Origin: Amphichorda felina
Taxonomy: Eukaryota; Ascomycota; Sordariomycetes; Hypocreales; Bionectriaceae
NCBI GenBank assembly: GCA_016490725.1
Contig: JAEMHR010000107.1
Coordinates: 31,079-95,078, forward strand
Direction: 5' to 3'
Length of the DNA: 64,000 bases
The notes beneath the pieces were generated by a model. The model had not been told where the DNA came from, made no database searches, and saw only the letters and a list, made by a program, of their open reading frames with translations. The position numbers and the translations under genes were made by a program. Of this stretch, positions 23,820 to 34,285 are shown one piece after another; within the stretch, counting starts at the first letter, position 1; the number at the start of each line of letters is the position of its first letter.

Positions 23820-24503
23820 GCCGTGTCTTTTTCTGGTCCTGGTCCAACGAGAAACGTTTTCGCAGCTATTTAGACTGCCAGGAATATCTATTATACCTAT
23901 TAGAATTATATCGATGGTAAGGGGAAATATAATAGATATACCATGGCCGTAGTCAAGGCAAGGCTTCAGTTAAGAATACCTCTAACTAGCATTGAGCTCT
24001 AGCGAGCTGATCAGGGGCGCAGACTAACTTAGCTCCGTCCTTTGTCTCTCTTGTTTTAGCCCTACTTGACGAGAAGTATGAGTTTAATTGCCTCCGCCTC
24101 CCACGGAGGGAATAGAGAATCGTGCGGAGGAGTAATTATTTGTAGAGTAGGACTATTCTCTAGAATTTTGGTTGAATAGAGTCCATGGCTAACTAGTAAT
24201 TTCATCATCACCTCCCGGTCTATCCCTTACCGCATGATACCTCTTTCCGCTACTAATCAGTTTACTCTTCGACGGTCCGTGGATCACTTTCTCTTCTAGC
24301 AGCACCTAGGCACCGCCAAGATCTTGTTGCTAATGTAATCTACCGGATCGACCATGAAAGGCAGGTACTTACTTGCGTACTCCCCCTCGTATACTTCGAT
24401 TTCTAAGATATATATCTGCAGAATTTCTGGAAAGTACTCATTAGAAGGAACTTTTTTATCAAATATAACGCCGTAGTAGTCAATTTCACTAAATTACGCT
24501 ACT
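23820..24503. other. AT-rich intergenic stretch
   Basis: It has runs such as attatacctattagaat and many short stops, and no coding potential that I can recognise. It contrasts in base composition with the transporter gene before it. Confidence 0.45.
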
Positions 24504-25094
24504 ATGAGCGAATCTCAGGGTTTATGTAAACTAGGCCTCAACCCCCTCCACGTCAGGAATATTACACAACATCGAAGTCCTTCCCCATATATCATGCATC
24601 AGCGCCCATCATTATCTAACGATTTTCCGGAAACACCGCACAGTAGTCCCGTTATGGAGTCCAAGCCACGCTGGGACCCTCAGACTTGGAGATGGCATCG
24701 TCAGCTATTCATTTCGTTCACCGGCCAAAGATCCTTACTTTTCTACCTTGTTGCCAATGTCGGTCCAGGCAACACCACACGACCCCTTGCAGTTGCCTAC
24801 CGCCAGGGACGCGGTTGGGGTCCTGAACGAGTCACTACCGGGGAGGACCGCACGCGCCAAGTGATCCAAGACTGCCTGCGTGTTATAGACATAGTCAGCG
24901 AGTCTACAAACCGGACTGTCATAGAAGTTGAGGTTGCCCTCGCTGCCCGGTGGTACCAGGATGACAACTTCCAAGATCTGGAACGGCCCAAGGTCCTAGA
25001 TCAGCCGCAGACGGAGGTGATTCTCAACCGCCACCGACAACCTAACAGCGAACATCTACGTTTGCAGCTACAGAATATCCCGAACATTCAATAG
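24504..25094 (+). CDS. Unrecognised ORF, 196 aa
   Basis: An uninterrupted frame with a natural Met start and TAG stop. The product is hydrophilic, with a core around PRWDPQTWRWHRQLFISF and RTVIEVEVALAARWYQDD that looks protein-like (a mixed pattern of hydrophobic and charged residues). No signal peptide, membrane helix or known motif. It lies just upstream of a decayed gene on the same strand and may be the 5' part of the same ancient locus. I cannot name a family. Confidence 0.3.
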   Translation: MSESQGLCKLGLNPLHVRNITQHRSPSPYIMHQRPSLSNDFPETPHSSPVMESKPRWDPQTWRWHRQLFISFTGQRSLLFYLVANVGPGNTTRPLAVAYRQGRGWGPERVTTGEDRTRQVIQDCLRVIDIVSESTNRTVIEVEVALAARWYQDDNFQDLERPKVLDQPQTEVILNRHRQPNSEHLRLQLQNIPNIQ

Positions 25095-25149
25095 ACTCCT
25101 GGAATAAGGGAGTTTCCTTTTATTTCCACGTGCCTATGGTTAGTTCTAA

Positions 25150-26886
25150 CGCATGGCGACACGTGTCTCTATAACATCCATCGCCAGCCGTTGGGAACAG
25201 CCTTTCGAGAAGACAAGTTGGAATATGGTATGGTCGTTGTCGATATCTCGTACATAGATCAGATACACTATGGCATTTTTGGCTCGTGTATCAATTACAT
25301 GGCCGTGGTAGAATGCTACGACTGGGGTCCAGAGGAAAGCCCTGATCCGATAGAGAAGCCAAGACCAGTATTGAAGCACTCAAGCCTCCACGTGGTCTTG
25401 TCTGCTGAGGAATTCAAACCTGAGTTCCATATTGATGGTATGAACGATGAGATAAGACGACTGAATAAGTATAGCAAGGTTGATACTGGGGCCTTGGACT
25501 GAATGCGATACCCTTCATAAATGCCGGGGCTAAACTAACCTCCCTCTCGACTTACAGATATCTGGCTTAAGCCTTCACCTAGTATACAACACATGAACTC
25601 GATTTCGGGAGAGCAACATTATATCCTGGCTGATGCGAGCAAAAGGCTTATTCAGACCACTCCCCAAAATAACACTTTAGATGCAGAGATACTTCAAAAG
25701 TTCCTTGATCATCCTAAACATCAGGCCCAGATCAAAAGCCACCTACAGAAATCCCCACTCAGTCTCGGCCCTTCGCTCAACTCCTCAGAGCTCCTCCGCC
25801 TGGGCTACGCTGGCTCTTCTCGGCTCACCTGGGTTCCTTATGCGAATCTTTCGTATGAGGCTATTGCTGGAGCTTTGGAATCCGACGAGATGCGCGACGC
25901 AACAGCGCTAAGCATCTACATCGATGCCTTGGACAGCTCATCTACACCACTTCTCTAGGCAATTCTCCAGCACAATGCACTGCGTGATGTGTGTTTCTTG
26001 CGAGAGCCGACCCGAGCGAGCGATGGGCCTACCCCGAGCCTCTTTGCCGAGATATGCGTGTCTACGCCATCTTGCTAAACACAAAGAAGGTTCACTTTCT
26101 TGTGCATCCTCAGCACCTCTTCGACAGCGATGCTGGCTTCCGGACCCAAAAGCCCACCCGGGATACGCGCCACCACTTGGTTTGTTCCCGGTGCAGTATA
26201 TGTTTGTTCGCAAGCAAGTCTCTGGTGGGGCGAAACCCCAATTCCGTCCTTATCACTACTGCCTCGGGAATGCACTGTTACGTCCGGAACGCTTTGTGAC
26301 AGGCTTCCTAGAGTATTGCCGCTCTATTACAAAGGACAGATACTTAGTCAGCTTTGCGAGCGCTTCATGGGACTTGAAATCCTATACAAATACAGTCGGG
26401 ATTAACATCGGGCCTCTTCTGGCAGAGAGCTTTGCTATCCCCGAGCGGCTCAGTGCTCCTAGCACAAGCACGCTTGAGAGCTGGTCTACAGTAAGACATC
26501 TGGAGCCAGGCGCCTCAATGTTGCTCGTCTCACAGGAGTGGTACATTGGCAAAAGAGATCCATCTGCTTCCTCTGAGTACGTCACGACCGGCCTCCCATT
26601 TGTCCGCTACTCATTTGTCCAAGTTCGGAAGCAACTATCATTTAACAGCCAGAAGCCCGTGGGTCCCGAGTACGTGGAAGTAGTAGGAGGAGCAGAGGAG
26701 TTCCTGCGCAAAGCTGCCCCTGATATGGATAGGAGCATTATGGATATTGTTATGGATAAAACGGGGGAGAAAATGGTTGTCCGACCATGGAGGAAGCTGA
26801 AGCGTGGCATGCGCTACGTCTCGAGCCTTGCGGAGAATGAGACACGGTCCATCCTCAGGGACTTTCCGAGGATCCAGCCTTTGTGA
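25150..26886 (+). pseudogene. Decayed conserved fungal gene of unknown function
   Basis: Pieces of one protein appear in order but in changing frames: ITSIASRW (about 25160), then after a frame change FREDKLEYGMVVVDIS (from 25203). A likely intron follows (donor about 25439, acceptor about 25556), then SPSIQHMNSISGEQHYIL and onward to about 25955. A TAG at 25956-25958 cuts the frame, after which AILQHNALRDVCFL continues in the same frame. Further shifts lie near 26060 and 26100, before a long open part to the stop at 26886 (PQFRPYHYCLGNALLRPERF, then VVRPWRKLKRGMRY). I recall similar uncharacterised proteins in other fungi, without a function. At least three frame changes and one stop make a working product unlikely. 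Confidence 0.7.
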
Positions 26887-28972
26887 AACGGAAGGTGAAG
26901 GAGGCGATCCTGGCTTGCCCGGGTAATTCCACTTTCTGCAATAACAGACGCCAAAGCCAGTGGTCGAGGGCAACGATCTATCCTCTTATAAGTATACATC
27001 ATTCAAACTATAAAGTCTAGATACTGTACCCATACAGAGATGGATAAAGCAATGTCTACCAGCCAGCAAGACTAAGACTTCCTGTTCTGTGGGGGATTGT
27101 TTTGCTACTGCGACGGCAGAAGCGCCTATTAGGATGTTGACCATACTCAGATTCAAATAAAAGCTATCTTGTCTCACCACATGCGTCCTCTACGAGTAAT
27201 CGCCAAGATTATTGTTTCCCTCTGTCTCCCCCTATTCCTACTGAACTTACCCATTGTGTGCTGAGGGTGCCGTAGGGTAGCAGCCGGTCGAGAGGTTGGA
27301 TCAATTACATCTTGGATTAAGCATGCCCACTAAAAGGAAAGTACAATTCAAGTCATCTCATTTAGTGTCGATGACAAGAATATAGCGCTTCCTATTCTTT
27401 TCCCCATCTGCCTGACCTGTTGATTTGGCACGCCTTTGCTGTACGATGAAAATGACATGGCTACTCGCAACTCCCCAGGAAGAGGTCAACAGGTCGACGA
27501 CACTCGAATCATCAAGGTCAGACCGCCTTGACAGCAGCCGATAGCCGATAAATAAAATGAAGACTCCAGATCCTATTTCTGTCAGACCAATAACAACTGC
27601 GTGAGTCATGTCCTCTTGCCTAAAAAGTGGGTAAAACCTTTTCGTATAAAATCCTCTCTATACGTGAATGATCGTTTTTGGAATGCCGGTCGCCTGATAA
27701 GCCCATGAGGCACAAGGCACTTCGCATTATTTCCGCCCTGGTACCCGTGCATGCATGAAGACCATGACCACTCGCCGCGTCTCATCTCAATCTTCTGGAA
27801 AGAACAAAAGATTATGGAGGCCCAGGGGAGCCAGGAATAGCGCCAGGCGTCTTTGCTCATTCCATGGCGCCATGGTGCTAATATAATCCGAGCCAAGGCT
27901 AACTCTGCCTACATGCCCACGGATTACCAACATGAAATCGCAAGGGTATCATAATGCCGGTGAACCGTGAACGACATCCGATCCCGAGGATGTGCGAAGG
28001 TTGCAACAAGCTCCATCGCACCAATCGCAAGTGTCAACTGGGGGCATGGATCTCGGGGTCAGAGACTCAGCCCACAACCACTAACATCGAAGTCTGCCAC
28101 ACGGGCGCTTCGGGTTCAGTACGGGAGCACCGTTGCACTGATGAGACTCCATGCGTTGCGCTGTTGCCGGAGTCTAGCGGCCGCTGTGAAATTGTGACAA
28201 CCCCTGTACTTCTGCAGAGCAGGTGGCTGATTGTCCGGGGGTGCTGCGGTAAGGCGTTGTCCTTGGAACCGAGACAGCAGTGCATCCGAGGTCCCCCCAG
28301 ATTCAGGTGTGTTAATTGTGATGTTTTCATTGATACGGGGAGAGTGAACGATAGGTTCCTCGACCACAGTTCCCCAAAAATGGAACTGCCTAATACTGTA
28401 CCATGGTCGTCGGGCAATGGCCTCTTGGGGCAATCAACACCCAATGCCCAAACTGCAGCAGCCAGCAGCCAGAGGAGTTCAAGGAAATCTTTCACGGGCG
28501 AAGCCATCGGCAGGAGACTGGAAATGAGCTGGCCATGCATGCCAAGTTTGATTACCATGGTACCAAGCCTCTCATGTACCGTGTCAACCACGGGTCCCGC
28601 TCCCACGCACCTCGCAGGGCTGAACACCCCCCTGCCACAAAGATGCGGCTGTCAAAATCAGCCTCAAGCCACAAGGACGACGAGGCCAATCTCAGACGAC
28701 AAATTTGGCAACCGGCCTAATTGCCAGTCCGCTTATGTCGTGAACCACGCTTTATCACACAAAGCTCCCCCTTTGTCCAGCGTGACTGGAAACGCAAAAA
28801 AAAAAAAAAAAAAATCAATAAGAAGGACGCCAATTCCCAAGCAAGCTGAAAGGTGGAAGCCAGCTCGATTCCAACCACTCGCCCCATTGTCTAAACGAAG
28901 GCCACCCTCCTCTTCTACTTCTTTCTCTGTCACTCATTTAGGAGGTTAATCTACCCCAACCCAATTATCGCC
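26887..28972. other. Intergenic, about 2.1 kb, no confident gene
   Basis: Open frames are present on both strands at 27954-28949, overlapping each other, with no recognisable family and poor codon pattern. A minus-strand frame at 27358-27609 has one membrane-like stretch (GSGVFILFIGYRLL), too little to call. An A-run of about 17 bases lies near 28797. The last part is the PLAC8 gene promoter. Confidence 0.4.
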
Positions 28973-29609
28973 ATGTCTCAGCCTCAAGCCGCCGCCGGTC
29001 CCGTCGACCAGAAGGATATCGACCACTGGATGGGCAAGTTCAACAGCTCTCTGGCTGATGTCAACGGAACCGTCAACAACCAGTCCCCTGCCGGGGCCTC
29101 TGCATGGTCCAACAACTTCTGGTCTTTCTTCTCGCCCATTGACACCTGCCTGGTTACCTGGTGCTGCCCCTGCGTCACCTTCGGAAAGTATGTGCTCGAG
29201 CAATCCACTGCCATTCAGAGATATCAATATCTAACCGCTTAACAGGACCCACCACCGTCTGCACAAGGATGCGAACCTCGAGGGCTACTCTCCCATCAAC
29301 ACCAGCGTACGTAGTGCAAACACCTGTACTCTCCATATCACCCCCGATGCTAACAGCCTATCACAGTGCCTGATGTTCTGCGCGTCCACGTATTTTCCCC
29401 TGTGGTGCTTCCCTATTGCTGCCCAACGCGCCGACATTCGTGCCAAGTACAACCTGGAGGGATCCTGCGTCGCCGATCTGCTCTGCGGATGGTGCTGCAG
29501 CTGCTGCTCCATCGTCCAGATGGACAAGGAGGTGGCAGATCGGGAGAAGCTGACGGGCGACCGCCAGGGCTACCAGGCCCAGGGTGGGATGTCCTACCCC
29601 GCGAAATAA
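28973..29609 (+). CDS. PLAC8-family cysteine-rich membrane-associated protein, 172 aa
   Basis: Exons 28973-29187, 29246-29306 and 29367-29609 join to 173 codons. The PLAC8 core is visible: WCCPCVTFGK, then a break, LMFCASTYFPLWCFP, RADIRAKYNLEGSC, and the Cys cluster CGWCCSCCSIVQMDKEV. PLAC8 proteins include plant FW2.2/PCR and fungal proteins linked to metal resistance and cell size; they sit at the plasma membrane through two hydrophobic segments. The second exon is only 61 nt. Its role in this fungus is unknown; cadmium or divalent metal handling is one possibility from the family. Confidence 0.92.
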
Positions 29610-29650
29610 GGCACATGCTTGTGTGACTGGCGTCTACGCACGATTCTCTC

Positions 29651-29677
29651 ATCATCATCATCATCATCATCATCATC
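29651..29677. repeat. (ATC)9 microsatellite
   Basis: Nine uninterrupted ATC units directly after the PLAC8 stop codon, within its likely 3' untranslated region. Confidence 0.95.
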
Positions 29678-31203
29678 TGGGATTCCTTTATTATTTTTTG
29701 AGCGGGATGAAATAGAACCTAATCTTGCAACGGATATACCTACTGTCGACATCTACTGTCAATTTCAAAAGTTTAAACTTTATTACTCTCACGATGAACT
29801 TAACATGTGCATCATTGTAAGAATAATAATATTGCATCTGGTTCAATCTGCATTGTTTTGCCGACTTGATGAACCTTGGTCGCATGGCGATGTGATGGAT
29901 GAATGTTATCCTGGCCGGTTTTGGTGGCTTTGTAACCTTCACACGCAGTGCATGCGTTGCTGAAGATGGAGGCACACAAAGGCAATGGCTCGGAGCCATA
30001 GCAGGCTCCGATCCGTACGCAGTAGCACGGGATGGGAATGTCGGCACGGGGCTTTGCTAGTTGCCAGCGTCTAACCGGCGTGGCCACTCGGGGCGACCCA
30101 CATTTGCCGGCCGACCGGTGACATGAAGTAGCCGAAGGTGGAAGGAGCAAGATCCGTGGACAACCTCGTAAAACACCAAGTTTTGAAATGTATTGGTCAT
30201 GATTAATCAGCTGGGATCATCGTGACGAAGGCCAATGTGAGTTCACTCTTACTCGAGCGCGTAATCGATTGATTTATCGCGGACCCTTTTCAAGTAGGAC
30301 GGCGAGGGTCCTTCCGCAGCCTACCACGCTTTGGGAAACCAAACCCTTTCCGTGGGGGATGCAGCCGGTCGACAATAGCGATATAAGCGTTGCGATGGGA
30401 ACCTGTCACTGTTTTCCTTGCTAGACCAGGGGCTGTTCCGGAAGGATTGCAAGATCTGGTATTATCCGAAACGTCTTGTGACGTGATGCCAAACCATCTG
30501 TTTGGTGCGCCTATTGTGGGGTCTGGCGTCGACCAGGGGGTTCTTGTGGGAGTCGTAACCTCTAGCGATTTACCCGCCTCCTCGAATTCCCCGCATATCA
30601 ATATTCGTGTCTAGGTAGATCAGGTCCTCATGCTAATTGAGCAAGAGGCGCCGGCTAAAGCAGCCTCGATCGATGATGATCTCGGCATTTGCTATGGGGT
30701 ATGGAATACCAAGCCTCCCAGATGAACGCCACAAGTTCGTTTCTGGAAGTTCTCGGCGGGCACGACACTGTAGGCATGGCATGCATGTCTGCGGGTAGAA
30801 TTAGCCGAGTTCCTCTACTGGACAGATGATAGCCGGCAATGATTCTGGGCATCGGCACATGGACGTTGCAGCTCGGCATCCATGAATGAAACAGGCCATG
30901 GCCTCCCCCTGATCATATGTTACAGTGTCATTTGGCATGCACTCGCACGACTTCAGCCTATTGGGATCCGCATCAATGGAGACTTTCTAAAAAGGAAACG
31001 GAAGATGGTATCGTTGTGCTAGATCTAAACAAGCATAAGCCACGATCTATAAAGGTGCAGGGAGGCTCTTGAATCGCTGTGAAGCTTGTACACAGCAGCT
31101 GTCGACAATAATCATCACCGGTGTCCATTAAATATCCGACAACCCCAGCTTAAGAAAGTCTCAATCCCCAATACCATACAGCAACCATCTTTCAAAAGCC
31201 AAT
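29678..31203. other. Intergenic, about 1.5 kb, xylanase upstream region
   Basis: No coding sequence recognised. It is AT-rich from about 29680 to 29900. The distal end holds a TATA box for the xylanase (31048-31053). Confidence 0.5.
31048..31053 (+). promoter_or_regulatory. TATA box of xylanase gene
   Basis: TATAAA lies 151 bp before the xylanase start codon, a usual distance for highly expressed secreted enzymes in filamentous fungi. Confidence 0.55.
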
Positions 31204-32309
31204 ATGAAGCCCGAGCTTTCCATTCTTGTAGCTCCTCTCGTGGCGGCACTGCCTTCCGGCTCGACCAACTTCCAGAAGAGACAGGCCGATGCCAGCATCC
31301 ATGATGCCTTTGTCAATGCAGGCAAGGCCTTCTTTGGCACAGCGACGGATCAGGGGCTCCTCCAGACAGATCCCAACGCGGCCATCATCCAGGCCAACTT
31401 TGGCCAGGTGACGGGGGAGAACAGCATGAAATGGGGCTCCCTCGCACCCACCCAGGGCCAGTACAACTGGGCCACTGCCGACTTTCTCGCTGACTGGGCC
31501 ACTGAGAACAACAAATTCATCAGAGGCCACACCTTGGTCTGGCACTCCCAGCTCCCCTCGTGGGTCGAGGCCATCACGGATGCGGAGCAGCTCCGCGAGG
31601 TCATTCGCGAGCACGTCAGCACCACCGTCGGGCGCTACGCCGGACGCATCAAGCACTGGGACGTTGTCAACGAGATCTTTGACGAGTCTGGTGAGCTCCG
31701 GGACTCTGTCTTCTCTCGTCTTCTCGGGGAGGAATTCGTCCAGATTGCATTCGAGACAGCTCGCAAGGCCGACCCCGATGCGAAGCTGTACATCAACGAC
31801 TATAATCTGGACCAGGCCAACTATGGAAAGGTCAACGGTATGGTTTCTCATGTCCAGAAGTGGGTTGACGCAGGAGTCCCCATTGACGGCATTGGTAAGA
31901 CCTCATGAGCATTTTCCTCATATCTCGATTCTAGCCGCTGACTGAGCATTTTTATAGGTACCCAAACGCACCTTTCGGGGGGAGCAGGAGCAGGAGTTCA
32001 AGCGGCCCTTGAGCAACTGGCCTCGGCTCCGGTGACCGAGGTTGCCATCACCGAGCTCGATATCGCCAATGCCCCCGCTGAAGACTTTACGGCTGTCGTG
32101 CAGGCTTGTCTCAACGTGGAGAAATGCACCTCCATCACCATCTGGGGTGTGAGCGATGCGGTGAGTTTGTCTTCTTGTTGTTTCGAAGCTGGCCAGTCTA
32201 ACGCATGAACCAGGATTCTTGGAGGCAGGGCGAGAACCCGCTGCTCTTCGACAACAGCTTTGCACCAAAGCCTGCTTATGATGCCATCATTGAGCTTCTT
32301 GGTGCCTAA
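31204..32309 (+). CDS. GH10 endo-1,4-beta-xylanase, secreted, 329 aa
   Basis: Exons 31204-31894, 31958-32160 and 32214-32309 join to 330 codons. A short signal peptide (about MKPELSILVAPLVAALPS) is followed by a likely propeptide ending in KR before the mature enzyme. The single GH10 barrel shows TGENSMKW, RGHTLVWHSQLPSW, the acid/base Glu157 in WDVVNE, YINDYNL, and the nucleophile Glu263 in AITELDI, then WGVSD. No carbohydrate-binding module is present and the length is standard for a bare catalytic GH10. It cuts internal beta-1,4 bonds of xylan outside the cell. The two introns sit near the C-terminal part. It is one of several plant-cell-wall-type secreted enzymes in the window. Confidence 0.97.
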
Positions 32310-32605
32310 ATAGGCATCCAGCCGGGAATGGGGAGTGAATCCTTTGTCATTTATCTAGCGCACTTAGTCTTATCTGAGGTGAATTAAGCCACTTCAGGTA
32401 GAGCTATCGCACTACACCCTAGGGAGTGCGCGTCTCATCCTCCAAGACGAATTCTTTTGCCACTTTATTCCATACCGCTTGGTTACTTTCGGGAAACGTA
32501 CTCCATGCCTCGCTGCCCCGTGTTGGAGCCGTTGCTCCCGTGGGACTTTTTATGATCCGTAGCCTGCTTACTGAGCTCCCTCCTCGATTTTGGTCGTGTT
32601 GGTCC

Positions 32606-33116
32606 CTAAGCCATCTTCTTCCCAGGCAAGCTATCCGTCTTGGCGCTCTTGTTTGCAAGCATCTCGGCTTCTTCCTTCTGGATCTGGGCATCGACCTTGG
32701 CTCCACGAGAGGGCTTGTTTCCGTGCATTGTAGCCTGGAGAAGCAATTAGTACAGTTTCAGGTACCGATTCCAAAGAGATGAAAGGTCACATACGGCGTA
32801 TGTGGGATCATGCGTCAATCTCTCGTTAATCTTTTCCCGATCCTGGTAGGGACGTCAGCGCAGTCTAAACCACCGACGAACAGTGCGTCAATCTCACCTG
32901 TTCTTCGTGCAGCTCATTGAGGATCTTGTTCTTATCCACTGTTTCGCTCATCAGCAATGTTGTATACAGATGATTAGTGGAATCCATACTGTACCCGGCG
33001 GCATTGATGCCGCTCTTTGCGGTCGCAGACGAGACCTCGGAGGGAGTGTACTTCTGCTGGTCATCTTCCTCATAGACCTTGTGCATGCTAGCGTCGGACA
33101 GGTGCTGGTGCGCCAT
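32606..33116 (-). CDS. Small hydrophilic fungal protein, 131 aa
   Basis: Exons 33116-32898, 32842-32795 and 32734-32606 join to 132 codons. The product is highly charged and lacks a signal peptide or membrane helix. Recognisable stretches are QQKYTPSEVSSATAKSGINA, DREKINERLTHDPTYAATMHG and a basic end KTDSLPGKKMA. The repeated small, charged blocks recall conidiation or stress-type small proteins, and I believe similar proteins occur across Sordariomycetes, but I cannot give a family name. The 48-nt middle exon is supported because it preserves frame and has clean GT-AG introns on both sides. I start at MAHQ; ten codons further upstream there is another in-frame Met, giving residues unlike the rest. 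Confidence 0.8.
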
Positions 33117-34285
33117 GATTGATAATTTTGTAAATATCGAAATCACACGACGTTGGTAGTTGGAGAGCTGTGATGATCAACGATCCCAACATATGGGGGT
33201 GGAAGGAATGAGTCTCAAAGTGTAGGCATCGCTTTAAATACAGCCTGCATCATTCCTCTATCCCTTAGGTCCATCTGCTCCTAGCGTTGACCTCTGACAT
33301 TCCAACAACGTCATGGATTTATTAGGCCGCCTGTGACGCCAGGAGTCTGTCGTCGGAGCAGAACTCCCTGTGGTGACTGGCGAGTCCCGACGCTCCCGAC
33401 AGTGACCTTCTCCACCGTGGCACCGAGTCGACTCAACTTACAGGTCGCCCATGAGGTCATGGCCTGGCTTCGGCCACATGGCTTCATGGCCGGTTGGTGC
33501 TTACAAAAGTTTATTCCGAACCCTTGGCCTACTATAGCTCTATGCATCATCAATGGTCTGTCTCACTTGTTCCCAGCTACAGATAAGGACCCTAGACTTC
33601 TCTCGTTACCCAGAATCTCCAGATCCCTGTCTAATAATATGGGGTTGATCTTGGCAAACATGAGGGGTCTCGGGGGTCTCCTCCGCATTGCTCTCAATTG
33701 ACGCCTTGTCTCTTGTCTGTGCCCAGGGTGCTTGGTGCTCACTGATGAATGCCGTATTTCATGATAGCGGGGAATGTCGCAGTTTATGAGGAACCAAGAT
33801 TATTTGCGCAAACGGCGTAAAACAATCCTTCAGCATCTGTACATTGGGAGAACAGGCTCATCGCCCGCCATTCCCTTATATCCTCTTGGAAGAGAAAGAT
33901 ATGGTACGTAAAGATATCACTGCCCCTCAGCTTGGCATGTTGGGGGATCGGGAACTTATCCGGTCGGGAGAGGAAAATCCAAGATGTCAGCGCCACGATT
34001 GGTCGACTGCAACAATGCTAGCTGTGAATGGCAGGTCACCCAGAGATTCAGGGTCAACCGCCATCCACGCACGAGGGCCCCAGTACCAGATGGGCAGGAG
34101 ATCAACAGGAAATGGTCCAGAAGATGAGACTCTGTGTCACCCGAGGGAGCGGGGTGCATGGAGTGGTATCATGGCAGGCCAGGGGAGAAAAGGCATTAAA
34201 TATCCCAGGATCTTCCTGTCAGCTTCACTGAGACACTTCCATTCTTGACCGCCCATCTCCCAATTGACAAGAAAGGGTCTGCGAG
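33117..34285. other. Intergenic between divergent genes, no gene seen
   Basis: This 1.2-kb stretch holds the promoters of the small hydrophilic protein (minus) and the metalloprotease (plus). An AT-rich element TTAAATATCCC lies about 95 bp before the metalloprotease start. Nothing else was recognised. Confidence 0.5.

Noticed and set aside
27358..27896. Two adjacent minus-strand frames, one with a membrane-like stretch
   Set aside because: They are separated by a stop, are short, and have no recognised motif.
27954..28949. 331-residue plus-strand frame before the PLAC8 gene
   Set aside because: It runs into an A-run and the PLAC8 leader, overlaps a minus-strand frame, and shows no domain.
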